NCBI GenBank assembly: GCA_039000515.1
Contig: JBCFYV010001001.1
Coordinates: 7,433,033-7,497,032, forward strand
Source: Timema cristinae
Lineage: Eukaryota; Arthropoda; Insecta; Phasmatodea; Timematidae
Direction: 5' to 3'
Length of the DNA: 64,000 nt
Made by a program: the position numbers and the translations under genes. The notes under the pieces are model-generated. The model was not told the DNA's origin, ran no database searches, and saw nothing but the letters and a program-made list of their open reading frames with translations. Shown here piece by piece: positions 21,701-32,845 of the stretch (the stretch's first letter is position 1; each line of letters begins with the position of its first letter).

Positions 21701-23822
21701 ATAGAGGAGCTCAGCAACTCTCCAATAGACCGTGGCCGAATCCGGACAAAGGTATGTAGTCACTGCTATATCTATTAGAGATTTGCTCAAATACTCCAAT
21801 AGACTGAGGTTTAATCCGTACAAAGGTATGTAGTCACTGCTAGATCTATAGAGGAGCTCAGCAACTACTCCAATAGACCATGGCTGAATCCGGACAAAGG
21901 TATGTAGTCACTGCTAGATCTATAGAGGAGCTCAGCAACTACTCCAATAGACCGTGGTGGAATCCGGACAAAGGTATGTAGTCACTGCTAGATCTATAGA
22001 GGAGCTCAGCAACTACTCCAATAGACCGTGGCCGAATCCGGACAAAGGTATGTAGTCACTGCTATATCTATTGAGAATTTGATCAAATACTCCAATAGAC
22101 TGAGGTTTAATCCGTACAAAGGTATGTAGTCACTGCTAGATCTATAGAGGAGCTCAGCAACTACTCCAATAGACCGTGGCTGAATCCGGACAAAGGTATG
22201 TAGTCACTGCTATATCTATAGAGGAGCTCAGCAACTACTCCAATAGACCATGGCTGAATCCGGACAAAGGTATGTAGTCACTGCTAGATCTATAGAGGAG
22301 CTCAGCAACTACTCCAATAGACCGTGGTGGAATCCGGACAAAGGTATGTAGTCACTGCTAGATCTATAGAGGAGCTCAGCAACTACTCCAATAGACCGTG
22401 GCTGAATCCGGACAAAGGTATGTAGTCACTGCTAGATCTATAGAGGAGCTCAGCAACTACTCCAATAGACCTGGCTGAATCCGGACAAAGGTATGTAGTC
22501 ACTGCTAGATCTATAGAGGAGCTCAGCAACTACTCCAATAGACCATGGCTGAATCCGGACAAAGGTATGTAGTCACTGCTAGATCTATAGAGGAGCTCAA
22601 CACTACTCCAATAGACCGTGGCGAATCCGGACAAAGGTATGTAGTCACTGCTAGATCTATAGAGGAGCTCAGCAACTACTCCAATAGACCATGGCTGAAT
22701 CCGGACAAAGGTATGTAGTCACTGCTAGATCTATAGAGGAGCTCAGCAACTACTCCAATAGACCGTGGCGAATCCGGACAAAGGTATGTAGTCACTGCTA
22801 GATCTATAGAGGAGCTCAGCAACTACTCCAATAGACCATGGCTGAATCCGGACAAAGGTATGTAGTCACTGCTAGATCTATAGAGGAGCTCAGCAACTAC
22901 TCCAATAGACCATGGCTGAATCCGGACAAAGGTATGTAGTCACTGCTAGATCTATAGAGGAGCTCAGCAACTACTCCAATAGACCGTGGTGGAATCCGGA
23001 CAAAGGTATGTAGTCACTGCTAGATCTATAGAGGAGCTCAGCAACTACTCCAATAGACCGTGGCCGAATCCGGACAAAGGTATGTAGTCACTGCTATATC
23101 TATTGAGAATTTGATCAATACTCCAATAGACTGGGTTTAATCCGTACAAAGGTATGTAGTCACTGCTAGATCTATAGAGGAGCTCAGCAACTACTCCAAT
23201 AGACCGTGGCTGAATCCGGACAAAGGTATGTAGTCACTGCTATATCTATTGAGAATTTGATCAAATACTCCAATAGACTGAGGTTTAATCCGTACAAAGG
23301 TATGTAGTCACTGCTAGATCTATAGAGGAGCTCAGCAACTACTCCAATAGACCATGGCTGAATCCGGACAAAGGTATGTAGTCACTGCTAGATCTATAGA
23401 GGAGCTCAGCAACTACTCCAATAGACCGTGGCCGAATCCGGACAAAGGTATGTAGTCACTGCTAGATCTATAGAGGAGCTCAGCAACTACTCCAATAGAC
23501 CATGGCTGAATCCGGACAAAGGTATGTAGTCACTGCTAGATCTATAGAGAATTTGATCAAATACTCCAATAGACTGAGGTTTAATCCGGACAAAGGTATG
23601 TAGTCACTGCTAGATCTATAGAGGAGCTCAGCAACTACTCCAATAGACCGTGGCCGAATCCGGACAAAGGTATGTAGTCACTGCTAGATCTATAGAGGAG
23701 CTCAGCAACTACTCCAATAGACCGTGGCTGAATCCGGACAAAGGTATGTAGTCACTGCTAGATCTATAGACGAGCTCAGCAACTACTCCAATAGACTGAG
23801 GTTTAATCCGTACAAAGGTATG
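15729..23822. repeat. 8.1-kb minisatellite, ~74-bp unit, roughly 110 copies, seeded on the exon 14 / donor boundary
   Basis: The unit is GAGCTCACCAACTACTCCAA, then TAGACCGTGGCTGAATCCGG, ACAAAG/GTATGTAGTCACTG and CTAGATCTATAGAG. The GAGCTCACC...GACAAAG part is the 3' end of exon 14, and GTATGT is its splice donor. Units at both ends are clean (73-74 bp). Units between about 17.0 and 20.9 kb carry many one- or two-base deletions. A variant with GAGAATTTGATCAAATACTC and AGACTGAGGTTTAATCCG is interspersed. The copy number is an estimate from length and may be wrong if the assembly collapsed. Confidence 0.97.
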
Positions 23823-23934
23823 TTGCCATCAATAGACAATATACACAGAAATGAGATGACTAATTTTTTTTTGTGACTTATGATATTTTTTAATCATTAT
23901 TTAACATACGACGTTCATTGATCAGTAAAAGGAG

Positions 23935-24165
23935 AGGTTGATCTTGGTGATCTTGGGGTAAAGTGCTTGCCTTATGACCCAATGTTTGTGGGTTCAAACC
24001 TAACTAGGGTTGACGTATTTTTCTTGAGTAATAGAAATCCGTAGCGCAACTTCCTTCATAGGGAAGTAAAGCCATTGGTTGCATGCCAATTATGACATGT
24101 AAAAGAACCCTGAAAGGTGGGTGAAAATATTTTTCCTGGCAAAATTGTTAGGCCCTTTCGCTCTC
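23935..24165 (+). repeat. tRNA-derived SINE, fourth family (single copy)
   Basis: The head has TGGTGATCTTGGGGTAAAGT as A box and GTGGGTTCAAACC as B box. A body of about 150 bases (GTAAAAGAACCCTGAAAGG) ends in a (CT)n tract. It is the only copy in the window, so the family assignment is by head only. Confidence 0.55.
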
Positions 24166-24312
24166 TCTCTCTCTCAAAGAAATTCTCGTGAGCTGATATC
24201 ATCAGTCAGTTCAGAAAGTACACGTTAATACCTTAAATAAATAAATATACATAACTTAGTTAAGACGTGGTGGTAGACCCATTGAAGTGAATGTCCTGTT
24301 TTGTTCTTGTAG

Positions 24313-24513
24313 AAGTGTTGTCCCCTCAAAGGCCACCAGCTCCACCTACTGAGTACTTTCAAATCAACCTCGGTGGCTACGACCCAGCCAATCTGATCGC
24401 CAGCAGCTCTTCCGGTCCAGCTCTACCCGGGTACGTTGGTTGCATCCGTGGACTCAAGGCTGGGAACATCCTCATAGACCTCACAGCCAATATTCCTCAA
24501 GTGCCGACAACAC
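24313..24513 (+). CDS. axo: axotactin-like exon 15: end of LamG 4
   Basis: Acceptor tgttcttgtag; donor ACAACAC|GTATGA at 24514. Phase 1 in and out; the G of exon 14 joins AA to give Glu. It encodes a proline-rich stretch (VLSPQRPPAPP), then FQINLGGYDPANLI and LPGYVGCIRGLKAGNILIDL, a LamG end with the G-C-I-R-G motif. The exact phase match with the first donor, at 15,775, supports that donor as the used one. Confidence 0.85.
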
Positions 24514-24564
24514 GTATGAACTTTATTATAAATATTACATTTCAATCTACGTATAATTTAGTAC

Positions 24565-25900
24565 AGTGTTTCTCACACTTTTCATAGTGGCGAACCACTT
24601 TATAAAAGTTAGATCCATTGCGGACTATCCCCCTTAATATACCAACTTACTATACCCTTGTCGAAAAAAAAAAAATTAAATTATATTACATATTTATCAA
24701 ACAGTAAAAATAAAGCAGTTTATTTTTATCTAATTTACTATCCTCATTTCACATGTGGGGTACCAATTACAAGAATAAGAAACGCGAACACACATACAAA
24801 TGAAAGGTTTTTCTTGTAAGCTGGCCAACTGCCCAATGTTATTAAATTAAATATGTTATATCTGGTCAAATTGCAAAAATATTAATTATTAAAATTAGTT
24901 TTAAGCAAACTACTGATAAACATAATATAGTTAAATTAATAATGGATAATTTTAAATAAAAAAAACACTGTCAGTATAAAAAAAAATTTCGGATCAATGG
25001 AGCACAAGCTTAAAATATCCATTTCAATGGCGGACAGTTTGAGCCGTATGTCATGTATATTCGACATTCAACAATTCCGATCTTATTTTTCATATTTACA
25101 TGAGTGGAAATACTAACTTCGCAATTATATGTAGTTGTAAATGGCAGCAGGTACTTGATAGCTTTGTAGGATAGCTCAAGATAATCAGATTGAAAACTAA
25201 CGCAAACACTTTTGAGAGACTTTTCCACAAAGATGACTTTCAGTGCTCCATATGAAGATAATTTGATGAGAATGTCACACTCACGTGCTAGCAGACCAAG
25301 TTATTTAACTCTAGAGAAAGTGACGAATGGGTTCCTTATCCACTCCTTGCTTGCATCTGGTTCTTTAATATTCTGTTGGCGCATTATGATGTGCTGTTTG
25401 AATGTTTACACTATTACATCATCAATTTATTTCCTCGAAAAGGGCAAAACAATTGTCAACTGTAGGCAAAGTGTCAGTTTTTCAGTGTGGCCCTTATAAA
25501 CAAGCAATTTTAACCCTCCTAATTTAGAGCAAGGATGGTAAGATTTTTTCGACAAATTTGACAATAAAGGATTAGCTGAATTTTTGAAATTAGTCTATTT
25601 TGTGCCATCTCTTAGTTACGTTTTTCTATGGAAAATTTGGTTCTGCTGCCTCAATGGCCTCTAAATGAATTATATGTTATTAGTATGTACCCATCAAAGA
25701 AGTCTAGATAATGACATGTTTTGTCATTAATTAAGATGAATGCTTCTAAATCGATATTTTAAGATAACGTAAGTAGTTGATTTCAAAAATTATGCCACGT
25801 TGGGAAAAGTGTTATTTAATGCTTATTTTTTCATGTTGGCGTGCCACTCACTCAAATCGTGTCTGCGTGTTTTAATTAAGCCATTCCTTCTTTAAAGACC
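24565..25900 (-). mobile_element. decayed hAT element with transposase C-terminal fragment
   Basis: The minus-strand frame 25,010-25,228 reads SLKSVCVSFQSDYLELS, then KAIKYLLPFTTTYNCE and HVNMKNKIG. This resembles the hAT dimerisation region (YPELS..ALK.LLPF.TTY.CE pattern) of ZBED5/SCAND3-like transposases. The left end CAGTGTTTCTCACACTTTTC is hAT-like. The right end, near 25,850, was not defined. Frame breaks make it inactive. Confidence 0.6.
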
Positions 25901-26460
25901 ATTTTTTAAAGGAATTTTAAATTAATTTTTTTTTCATTATTTCTATTCTTAAATTTCAACATTGATTTCCCTTTTTCTTTCGATTCAGATTCCTCAATAT
26001 TTACAATCTAATATTTTCTCATGAAGCCAACCTCACACTTACCGTTATGTGGTTGAAAAAAAAACACAAAATATTAATTTAGTAAAATAAACAAAATAAT
26101 CCGGTTTTATTTGCGTAAGGTCACTAGAACAAAAGCTCTTTTGTGTATGTTGATAATTTTCCGGTACTAAAGTGTAACAGCAAATAGACTAATAATGGCT
26201 ACAATTAACAGTTACTCGATTCTAAATATCGACGTTTAATTAAAATGCCAAAAACTTAGATTTACTGAGATTTGAGATCTAAGAATTGAGATATAAAATA
26301 ATTGTAATATTAAGATCGATGTTTATTTATTTTTTGGATACTCTTTCCTGTTTTTTCTTTCAATAACAATGTATTTGTTAAATTAAATCTATTTTTATTC
26401 TTTCGATACTCTTTCTTATACTCTCTTTCAGTAACAATGAATTTATTAAATTAAATCTAT
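25900..26460. other. AT-rich intron 15 remainder, nothing recognised
   Basis: AT-rich sequence with a local direct duplication: TATTTTTTGGATACTCTTTC (26,329) and GATACTCTTTCTTATACTCT (26,405), each followed by AACAATG...TTAAATTAAATC. No gene or element is supported. Confidence 0.5.
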
Positions 26461-26514
26461 TTTTAAATGAATTTCACTCAATGACAAATCAGAGTTTGGC
26501 GCCAATATTTTCAG

Positions 26515-26661
26515 AAATGGCTGGTATCGTGGCGGGCTGTAAAATGAAGTGTGATGAACACCCTTGCAAGAACCAAGGAGTGTGCATAGAGGATTTTCAG
26601 AAGGGCGAGGCATCGTGTGATTGTCAGTTCACATCCTACTATGGTGAATTCTGTGACGAAG
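26515..26661 (+). CDS. axo: axotactin-like exon 16: EGF
   Basis: Acceptor ccaatattttcag; donor GACGAAG|GTAGCA at 26662. Phase 1 in and out. It encodes MAGIVAGCKMKCDEHPCKNQ and an EGF with CIEDF, SCDC and YYGEFC. This EGF follows LamG 4 and has no counterpart in the usual neurexin IV layout, which supports the axotactin reading. Confidence 0.85.
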
Positions 26662-27054
26662 GTAGCATATTCAACATATTCAATCCATCAAGCTATTTGT
26701 ACCCAAGGGTATATAAATAAGTTAAATTAGCTTTCTGTGCCCTAAATCATGACATCAAACATTTTGAACCACATAATTAACTATAGACTATTTCTTAACA
26801 CAAATCCTGTAGAATACATTTCATCGAGAACGTTATGAATGGTTTAGTTTTCCCCATTAAAGCTTTTTAAAAGTATATATTTGATAATTACCCGATATCG
26901 TAGGGGACAGTACATTCACACATGATTTTTGTACTGATCAGGTTAAATAGAATAATTCTAGAAATTAAGTTTGTTTTTCGAAAAATGTTGAACTAAAATT
27001 AAGTAATAAGTGTATATCAAATAGTTTTATTTGTTTTCAAAAAATGTATCTTTA

Positions 27055-27095
<41 letters not shown>
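27055..27095. repeat. (TA)n microsatellite
   Basis: An uninterrupted TA run of about 35 bases just upstream of exon 17. Confidence 0.9.
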
Positions 27096-27096
<1 letters not shown>

Positions 27097-27143
27097 CTGG
27101 TGTTAGTTGTTACGCGACATTATTTTTTACTTTTCTTTTATAG

Positions 27144-27294
27144 AAAAGGGAGCAGACTTCGGAGGTGATTCCGTCCTACAAAGAAAGTTTGTCCTGGAAG
27201 GTTCCGTACACCAGGTGAAAGTTCAACTCGCTTTCTCCAGCACCGACCCTCGCCAATGGAACTCTGTTCTTCTGCTTCTGCAGACTGAAAACAA
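27144..27294 (+). CDS. axo: axotactin-like exon 17: start of LamG 5
   Basis: Acceptor ttttcttttatag; donor AAAACAA|GTAAGA at 27295. Enters in phase 1, exits in phase 2. It encodes DSVLQRKFVLEGSVHQVKVQ, then LAFSSTDPRQWNSVLLLLQT, the opening strands of a LamG-like fold. A 23-bp tandem array begins about 15 bases after the donor. Confidence 0.82.
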
Positions 27295-27308
27295 GTAAGA
27301 ACCATTTA

Positions 27309-27413
27309 ACGAGGTTTTTAGTTTGTTGTTGACGAGGTGTTTAGTTTGTTGTTGACGAGGTGTTTTATTTGTTATTGACGAGGTGTTTAGTTTGTTATTG
27401 ACGAGGTGTTTTA
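27309..27413. repeat. 23-bp tandem array immediately after exon 17
   Basis: ACGAGGTGTTTAGTTTGTTG plus TTG recurs four and a half times with minor changes, starting about 15 bases after the exon 17 donor. It contains no exon sequence. Confidence 0.9.
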
Positions 27414-27431
27414 GACACTCCAGTGCGATGT

Positions 27432-27664
27432 AAATGCAGCATCTAAATCTTCATAGGAAGAACCTTTGAGAAAACACAAATATAATTTTGTCTTGTGGCA
27501 AACATTGATAGCATTTCAATATATTAGTTTTATCTTATACATATTGATAGTATCTATCAAACGTGACCTCTGCGGATCACGTGACTTGACTATTCATACG
27601 CGAAAATAGATCTAGTGTAATTTTTTTTTTTTTTTTTTGTTTTTCTTATGAAAATTGGACTGTA
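27432..27664. mobile_element. MITE, degraded copy of the 12,284 family
   Basis: Right end TTCTTATGAAAATTGGACTG; degraded left end TCTAAATCTTCATAGGAAG. The interior TATCTATCAAACGTGACC matches the 60.8-kb copy. Confidence 0.5.
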
Positions 27665-28105
27665 GTTTGGCAACATGCAATACCAAGGCCATCATAATGG
27701 GCATATGGCCATACATAAATAAAAGGGGTTTGGGTTGAATTTTTGGGTATCTGTATTCATGAAGCTGACATTGAACACTGCTTATTAGATGTTTAGGAGG
27801 CAAAACATTCAGTGGTTTATACGTTTGTAAATAGGACTGCTTGAATTAATTAGTTCAAATTACGTATTTATTTTTATTTAATTCTGTGAACGTATTGAAC
27901 ATTCATTATATCTAATATACATAAATGGTACGGTACACCAAACAAACTTTCTATTTTTTTTTATCTTAGAGTAGAGACATTTACTAAAATTCATAAGATT
28001 TGTGAAAATAAATAATATACATGTTTGTAGAAACACTCCACCAAAGAGTGTAAATGAAATAATATAAACTGTAGAGAAGCATTGGGAAAAAATGTCCACC
28101 AAAGA

Positions 28106-28688
28106 ACAGGCACGTATCAGGAGGAGGAGGGTAGCTTTGGGGGCTGAAGCCCCCCGAAATCTAAACAAACATTAAAAACGATAATACAAATATAGTAATA
28201 ATAAATTTCTAAATAAAAAAATACAGTAGTAATTAATTTCAGTTTCACTTTATAACCGGACTAAACATAGTGAATAATAAGATTTAATATGCTCAGGAAT
28301 TCCTCCACATACGGAGATAAAAATATGTAAAAGGTTCATTAAAAAATATTACAGTTGACCCATGCTTGCCTTCACTAATAATTAATATACATTTAATGTC
28401 TTTTAATAGAAAATTATTATTTTTTAGATACATTTTCATGTAAAATTAGTATATTTTCTATCAAAACTCATAAAAAATATATATCAATTAATAGTGAATG
28501 CAAGAATGGATCTACTTCAATATATTTTTTTTACGAAATTTTATATATTTTTCTCTCTGTGAAGGTCAAATTCGTCCGCCTCCCTCCCCACTGTTTAGTC
28601 TTGAGATGACCATCGTCGTAGGATAATTTCTGAAGAATGAGAGCCCTTCCCAATCCCCCCTAGAGAAAATTCTGGATACGGCCTGCCA
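28106..28688. mobile_element. possible MITE with CAGGC-CGTATC ends
   Basis: Left CAGGCACGTATCAGGAGG and right TCTGGATACGGCCTGCC form imperfect inverted ends around AT-rich non-coding DNA. No clear site duplication was seen. Confidence 0.4.
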
Positions 28689-28956
28689 AAGATCATAACA
28701 ATCAATTTCACACGTCAAAGATCACCATCAAATATATATATGTAAATAGCTAAGAAATATTGGTTTGTAAATATACGTTTCAAATATTTTTTTTATGTTT
28801 AATAGTAGGCTCCTACTACAACTTTATACTGATGAGCCGTTTTGTATCTCAAAATGTAGCAGAAATATGATAAAATTGGATATTTCTGACTATGTAAATT
28901 TACCTTTAAAATAATTTTTATATGAAAATGAGAGTTACCATTTTATATGTAATGTT

Positions 28957-29231
28957 ATTATTATTATTAACACCGCGTCTTACTACCCATTCGGGTTGTA
29001 CGCACTTACGCTAATGTGTAATGGTAGGGTGATTGTGAGATGAAATGAGGACCTACAGTTTAACGTGGAATCCGAACCACGTGGAGGCCTGGCATTCCCC
29101 ACATTCACAAGATAGCTTGTCAGAGGTGAAGGAAGGGTTTGGTAATCAGATAAATCTGTGCCGGGACCGAGGATTGAACCCCGGCCGCCAGCTCAGAAGT
29201 CTGACACCTTACCCTAGACAACCAGGTCACC
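28957..29231 (-). repeat. SINE family A, copy 2
   Basis: Full-length reverse copy with (TTA)n on the left and the complete tRNA-like head ending GACCAGGTCACC-type sequence on the right. Box B complement GATTGAACCC. Confidence 0.88.
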
Positions 29232-29854
29232 AATATATGTAATGTTAAACAATGCATAGATACGAATTTTAATCCAAATTGTTATTGCGATTTTAAGAAA
29301 ATATACTTTTTTCTTTTTTACCTCAAGTAAACTACTCTTGGTTTTAAGGTTAGGTTATACACCCAAAACTACCTCAATGGAACCATATTAAAGCCCTATA
29401 TACCAAGATTTAGCCCAATCGGTAAATTGGTCTCAGCTATAGGCTGAGATAGGCCTACAGATATGCAGACACAGAGACAGATAAACAGACAGGCAGACAG
29501 GCGACATCGTGCAAACAACTTTTTATATTTCATGTGTCTCTCCGAGGGGTTGAGAGAAAGTAAAAAAAAAGGTATAAATTATATTTATCAGGAAGACTGG
29601 CAAATGAAACTGATAGATGATCTCAAACAATAAATAAGACGAGGTTTCAGCATCTAATAAAGAAAGATGCTGAAAGGACATTGTTGAGGATTCAATTTTG
29701 ATGAAGCAATGAAACTGTCGAAAGACAGAATTACTAATGATATTAAAAATAATGTTGAATATTTAATTTAGCTTGAATATTTATATAGGTGAGAGATAAT
29801 GCAGGTACAATAATCTTGTTTCAAATAAGTGAAATATAAAGCGTCTCTCTAAAT

Positions 29855-31662
29855 TAGTGATTCCAAACCTTTTCTGTTTGGAGGAACCCTTGAAATATTT
29901 GAAAAATCTCGAGGAACCCCTACGTGCCTGACATAATTTATTTGACAAGGTTAAATTAAATAAATATATGTATAGCAGTAGGGTTAGTAGTAGATAATAA
30001 TTAAATCATACTTTTGAATAAAATATTACACGAGTATTTACTGCCTATTAATATTTAGCTTACTAATATTACTGTTAATAAAATAAATTACAAACATTTT
30101 CAATTCACATCTGACGTACTGGTTATAAGCAAACTTGGTGTATATATTTTGATATAGTTTTGTGTTATTATAATGTTCTATTTATAAACTTGTTAACAAA
30201 AGAATAAGTTACATTTTATTGTTTTATTATTAATTCACAACTGATGATAATACAAGTTTCAATAGAATAGCAATGATTCCAACTATCTCTTTTGTTAATG
30301 TGAAACTTGGGCTTGCTTTGTTGAACACAACAACTTAATTGGGTGACCTGGTGGTCTAGGGGTAAGGTGTCAGACTTCTATGCTGGCGGCGGGGTTCGAT
30401 CCTCGGTCCCGGCAAAGATTTATCTGATTACGAAACCCTTCCTTCACCTCTGACAAGACATCTTGTGAATGTGGGGAATTCCAGGTCACCACCGTGGTTC
30501 GGATTCCATGTTAAACTGTAGGTCCTTCATTTCATCTCACAATCACCCTACCATTACACATTAGCGTAAGTGCGTATAACCCGAATGGTTAGTAAGACGT
30601 GGTGCTAATATAATAATAATAATAATATAAAACTTAATTCGTGGTTGCATCTTTGATAGGCACACAAATAATTCTTCTTCCACATACAACAGTATATATT
30701 ATTCCTCTTTTTGGTCTTTATATTCGTTACACACGAAATATATTACTCACACAAGTACGATGTTTATAAGTGTAGCAATATTTTATATATTTCTGGGAGA
30801 TGACAGGAAACTCTGTTTTCACTGATATCAAAAACATATCTAATGACATTTCATTGAATTAAATTTTTAGTGTGCGATTATACTTCAATACAGTCAATTG
30901 AGCTTCTTCTTGCTGGCTGAGTACATTTTCTGAACTGCTTGGGGAATCTGTGAAGGGCTCCTGACCCAATTATACTCTTCCGATGACAAAGAAGAGAAGT
31001 ACTTGTCCAGATTTTCAGCAAGAGATTCCATACGGGTGGAAATCAGAGGCATTATGGTTTAACGGTTGTTGTCAGTTGTAATGCTCTGAAGATGAGAAAA
31101 TAAGTGTAACATTTCAAAATTAACCTTAGAAAGACTTTTTTTTTCAAACCCAAATTTTATTTAGGAATGCTACAAGTTTGTCTGTATATGTCAAAATATT
31201 TTTCTTGGGACCTTACATGTTGGTGTTCAACTTATTTAGATGTTCATAAATATCTAACAGGTATGCTAGTTTCAGGAGGCACGATTCGACTTCAAGATAG
31301 TCGGAAAAAGAACTTTTAAAGTTTTCTCCGAAGAAAATCTGGAGCTGCTACTATCAAAGAGAAATGATCATAGAAGATTGCCGCGTATAAGAAAACCAAC
31401 ATGAGCCGCACATGTCAGCCACCTTTAAGAAAATGCACCCTAAATCTCTCTCGTTTCTTAAATAATAACTATCAAGCAAATACTTAACCAAGATAAACTT
31501 TCAAAATGCTTCTTTGTTTTATTTATGTATCACGTTGAAACTTTAATATTTTAATTTGCTTATTAATTTACAAAATAGGTGGCAAGTTGTACTATTTTTT
31601 CGCAAGTTTTTGAAAATTCTTATGGAATTGCGGAACCCTTGTTGGGAATTCCTGCTCTAAGG
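29855..31662 (-). mobile_element. decayed hAT element, ZBED5/SCAND3-like transposase, with nested SINE
   Basis: Ends: GTGATTCCAAACCTTTTCTG on the left; on the right, the complement of GCAGGAATTCCCAACAAGGG. The reverse strand encodes RMESLAENLDKYFSSLSSEE, then YNWVRSPSQIP (near 30,905-31,035). Further upstream it encodes LAYLLDIYEHLNKLN and LTYTDKLVAFLNKIW. These match the usual order of hAT transposases of this group. Stops and frame breaks are frequent, so it is dead. A family A SINE is inserted at 30,342-30,630. Confidence 0.75.
30342..30630 (+). repeat. SINE family A, copy 3
   Basis: Full length: head GGTGACCTGGTGGTCTAGGG, B box GGTTCGATCCT, body, tail TATAACCCGAATGGTTAGTA and (TAA)n. It lies inside the hAT remnant and is therefore younger. 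Confidence 0.9.
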
Positions 31663-32083
31663 AATGGCTGGTTTCTCTAAAGGTTCCTCTTTTTTTTTGT
31701 GATTTGGGTATTATTTAACGGTTTCGTTAGTTAACTCATAACACAAATATATAGAATACACAAACTTATTTGTAAACAGTAATATTACTAACTCGATACA
31801 CACCAACCCATATGAGCTCTCAAGTGCTAACTCATCTGACATTGGAATAAGTTCAGTTTTCCTCCCAGATTTAGGATTTTATCGACCCTTGAAAGTTAGG
31901 GACTCCCCTCCCCCATGCACCGACAATATTGAGCCCATTTTGGATCCTCCATTGACGGGTGCCTTCACCCTGCTGCCTCTGGCCTAAATGACATACGAAA
32001 ACGACTTACATTAGGCGGGGAGTTAAAATTTGAATACACAAAATTTAAAATTTAAAGCAAAACTAGTGCTTGCTTTTGTATGA

Positions 32084-32545
32084 TCATGGCTTATTAATAG
32101 AGTCATGGTGTAATCCATAAAGGTAAGGCTGCTACATTGAATGTATCCACTATGGTCCAGCTTATAAGATAGAGCCATAGTGTAATCAGTCAAGGCAGAG
32201 CTGCTACCTTGCGTGTCTCCACTATGTTCTAGCTTATAAGATAGAGCCATAGTGTAATCAGTCAAGGCAGAGCTGCTACCTTGCGTGTCTCCACTATGGT
32301 CCAGCTTATAAGATAGAGCCATAGTGTAATCAGTCAAGGCAGAGCTGCTACCTTGCGTGTCTCCACTATGGTCCAGCTTATAAGATAGAGCCATAGTGTA
32401 ATCAGTCAAGGCAAAGCTGCTACCTTGCGTGTCTCCACTATGTTCTAGCTTATAAGATAGAGCCATAGTGTAATCAGTCAAGGCAGAGCTGCTACCTTGC
32501 GTGTCTCCACTATGTTCTAGCTTATAAGATAGAGCCATAGTGTAT
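32084..32545. repeat. 72-bp tandem array just upstream of exon 18
   Basis: About six units with exact 72-base spacing (AGAGCCATAGTGTAATCAGT at 32171, 32243, 32315, 32387 and on). Because 72 is a multiple of three, the minus strand is open throughout and reads a 24-residue repeat (MALSYKLEHSGDTQGSSS, then ALTDYT). The array ends about 40 bases before the exon 18 acceptor. The core CCACTATGG motif also occurs in dispersed fragments elsewhere, so the array may come from an interspersed repeat. Confidence 0.92.
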
Positions 32546-32586
32546 TCAGTAAGAAGTCAGTGTAAATCGAGTGTTTGTTTCTACAG

Positions 32587-32752
32587 ACGCAGCTACTACC
32601 TGCTTGTGGCGCTCACCAGCGAGGGGGAACTGGTGTTTGAGGAAGATAGAGAGGGCTCAGCACTTGGAGCACGAATCAAAGACAGGAACTTCTTGAACGG
32701 TGCACGGCACTCCGTCTACTACCAAAGGACCGGAGACAATGCAGTTCTGATG
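32587..32752 (+). CDS. axo: axotactin-like exon 18: LamG 5 core
   Basis: Acceptor tttgtttctacag at 32574-32586; donor CTGATG|GTGAGG at 32753. Enters in phase 2, exits in phase 0. It encodes SYYLLVALTSEGELVFEEDR, then FLNGARHSVYYQRTGDNAVL. The alternation and the N-G-x-x-H-x-V segment fit LamG. The intron upstream is over 5 kb and carries a 72-bp tandem array ending about 40 bases before the acceptor. Confidence 0.82.
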
Positions 32753-32845
32753 GTGAGGGGGAAAAACGAATTAAGTCAACATCAAATGGATTAAATGGAT
32801 TATTGTTATTATAGTATGACCGCATCTAAATATTTGATTTAAATT

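Noticed and set aside
15729..23822. CRISPR-like array
   Set aside because: Units are directly contiguous without unique spacers, and the context is a eukaryotic intron.
25212..25499. Plus-strand frame MRDFSTKMTFSAPYEDN
   Set aside because: Antisense to the decayed hAT element; no family likeness.
29045..29242. 65-codon frame with [16 protein letters not shown]
   Set aside because: It lies within a SINE family A copy; the same applies to the frame at 47,911-48,096 and that at 38,218-38,448.
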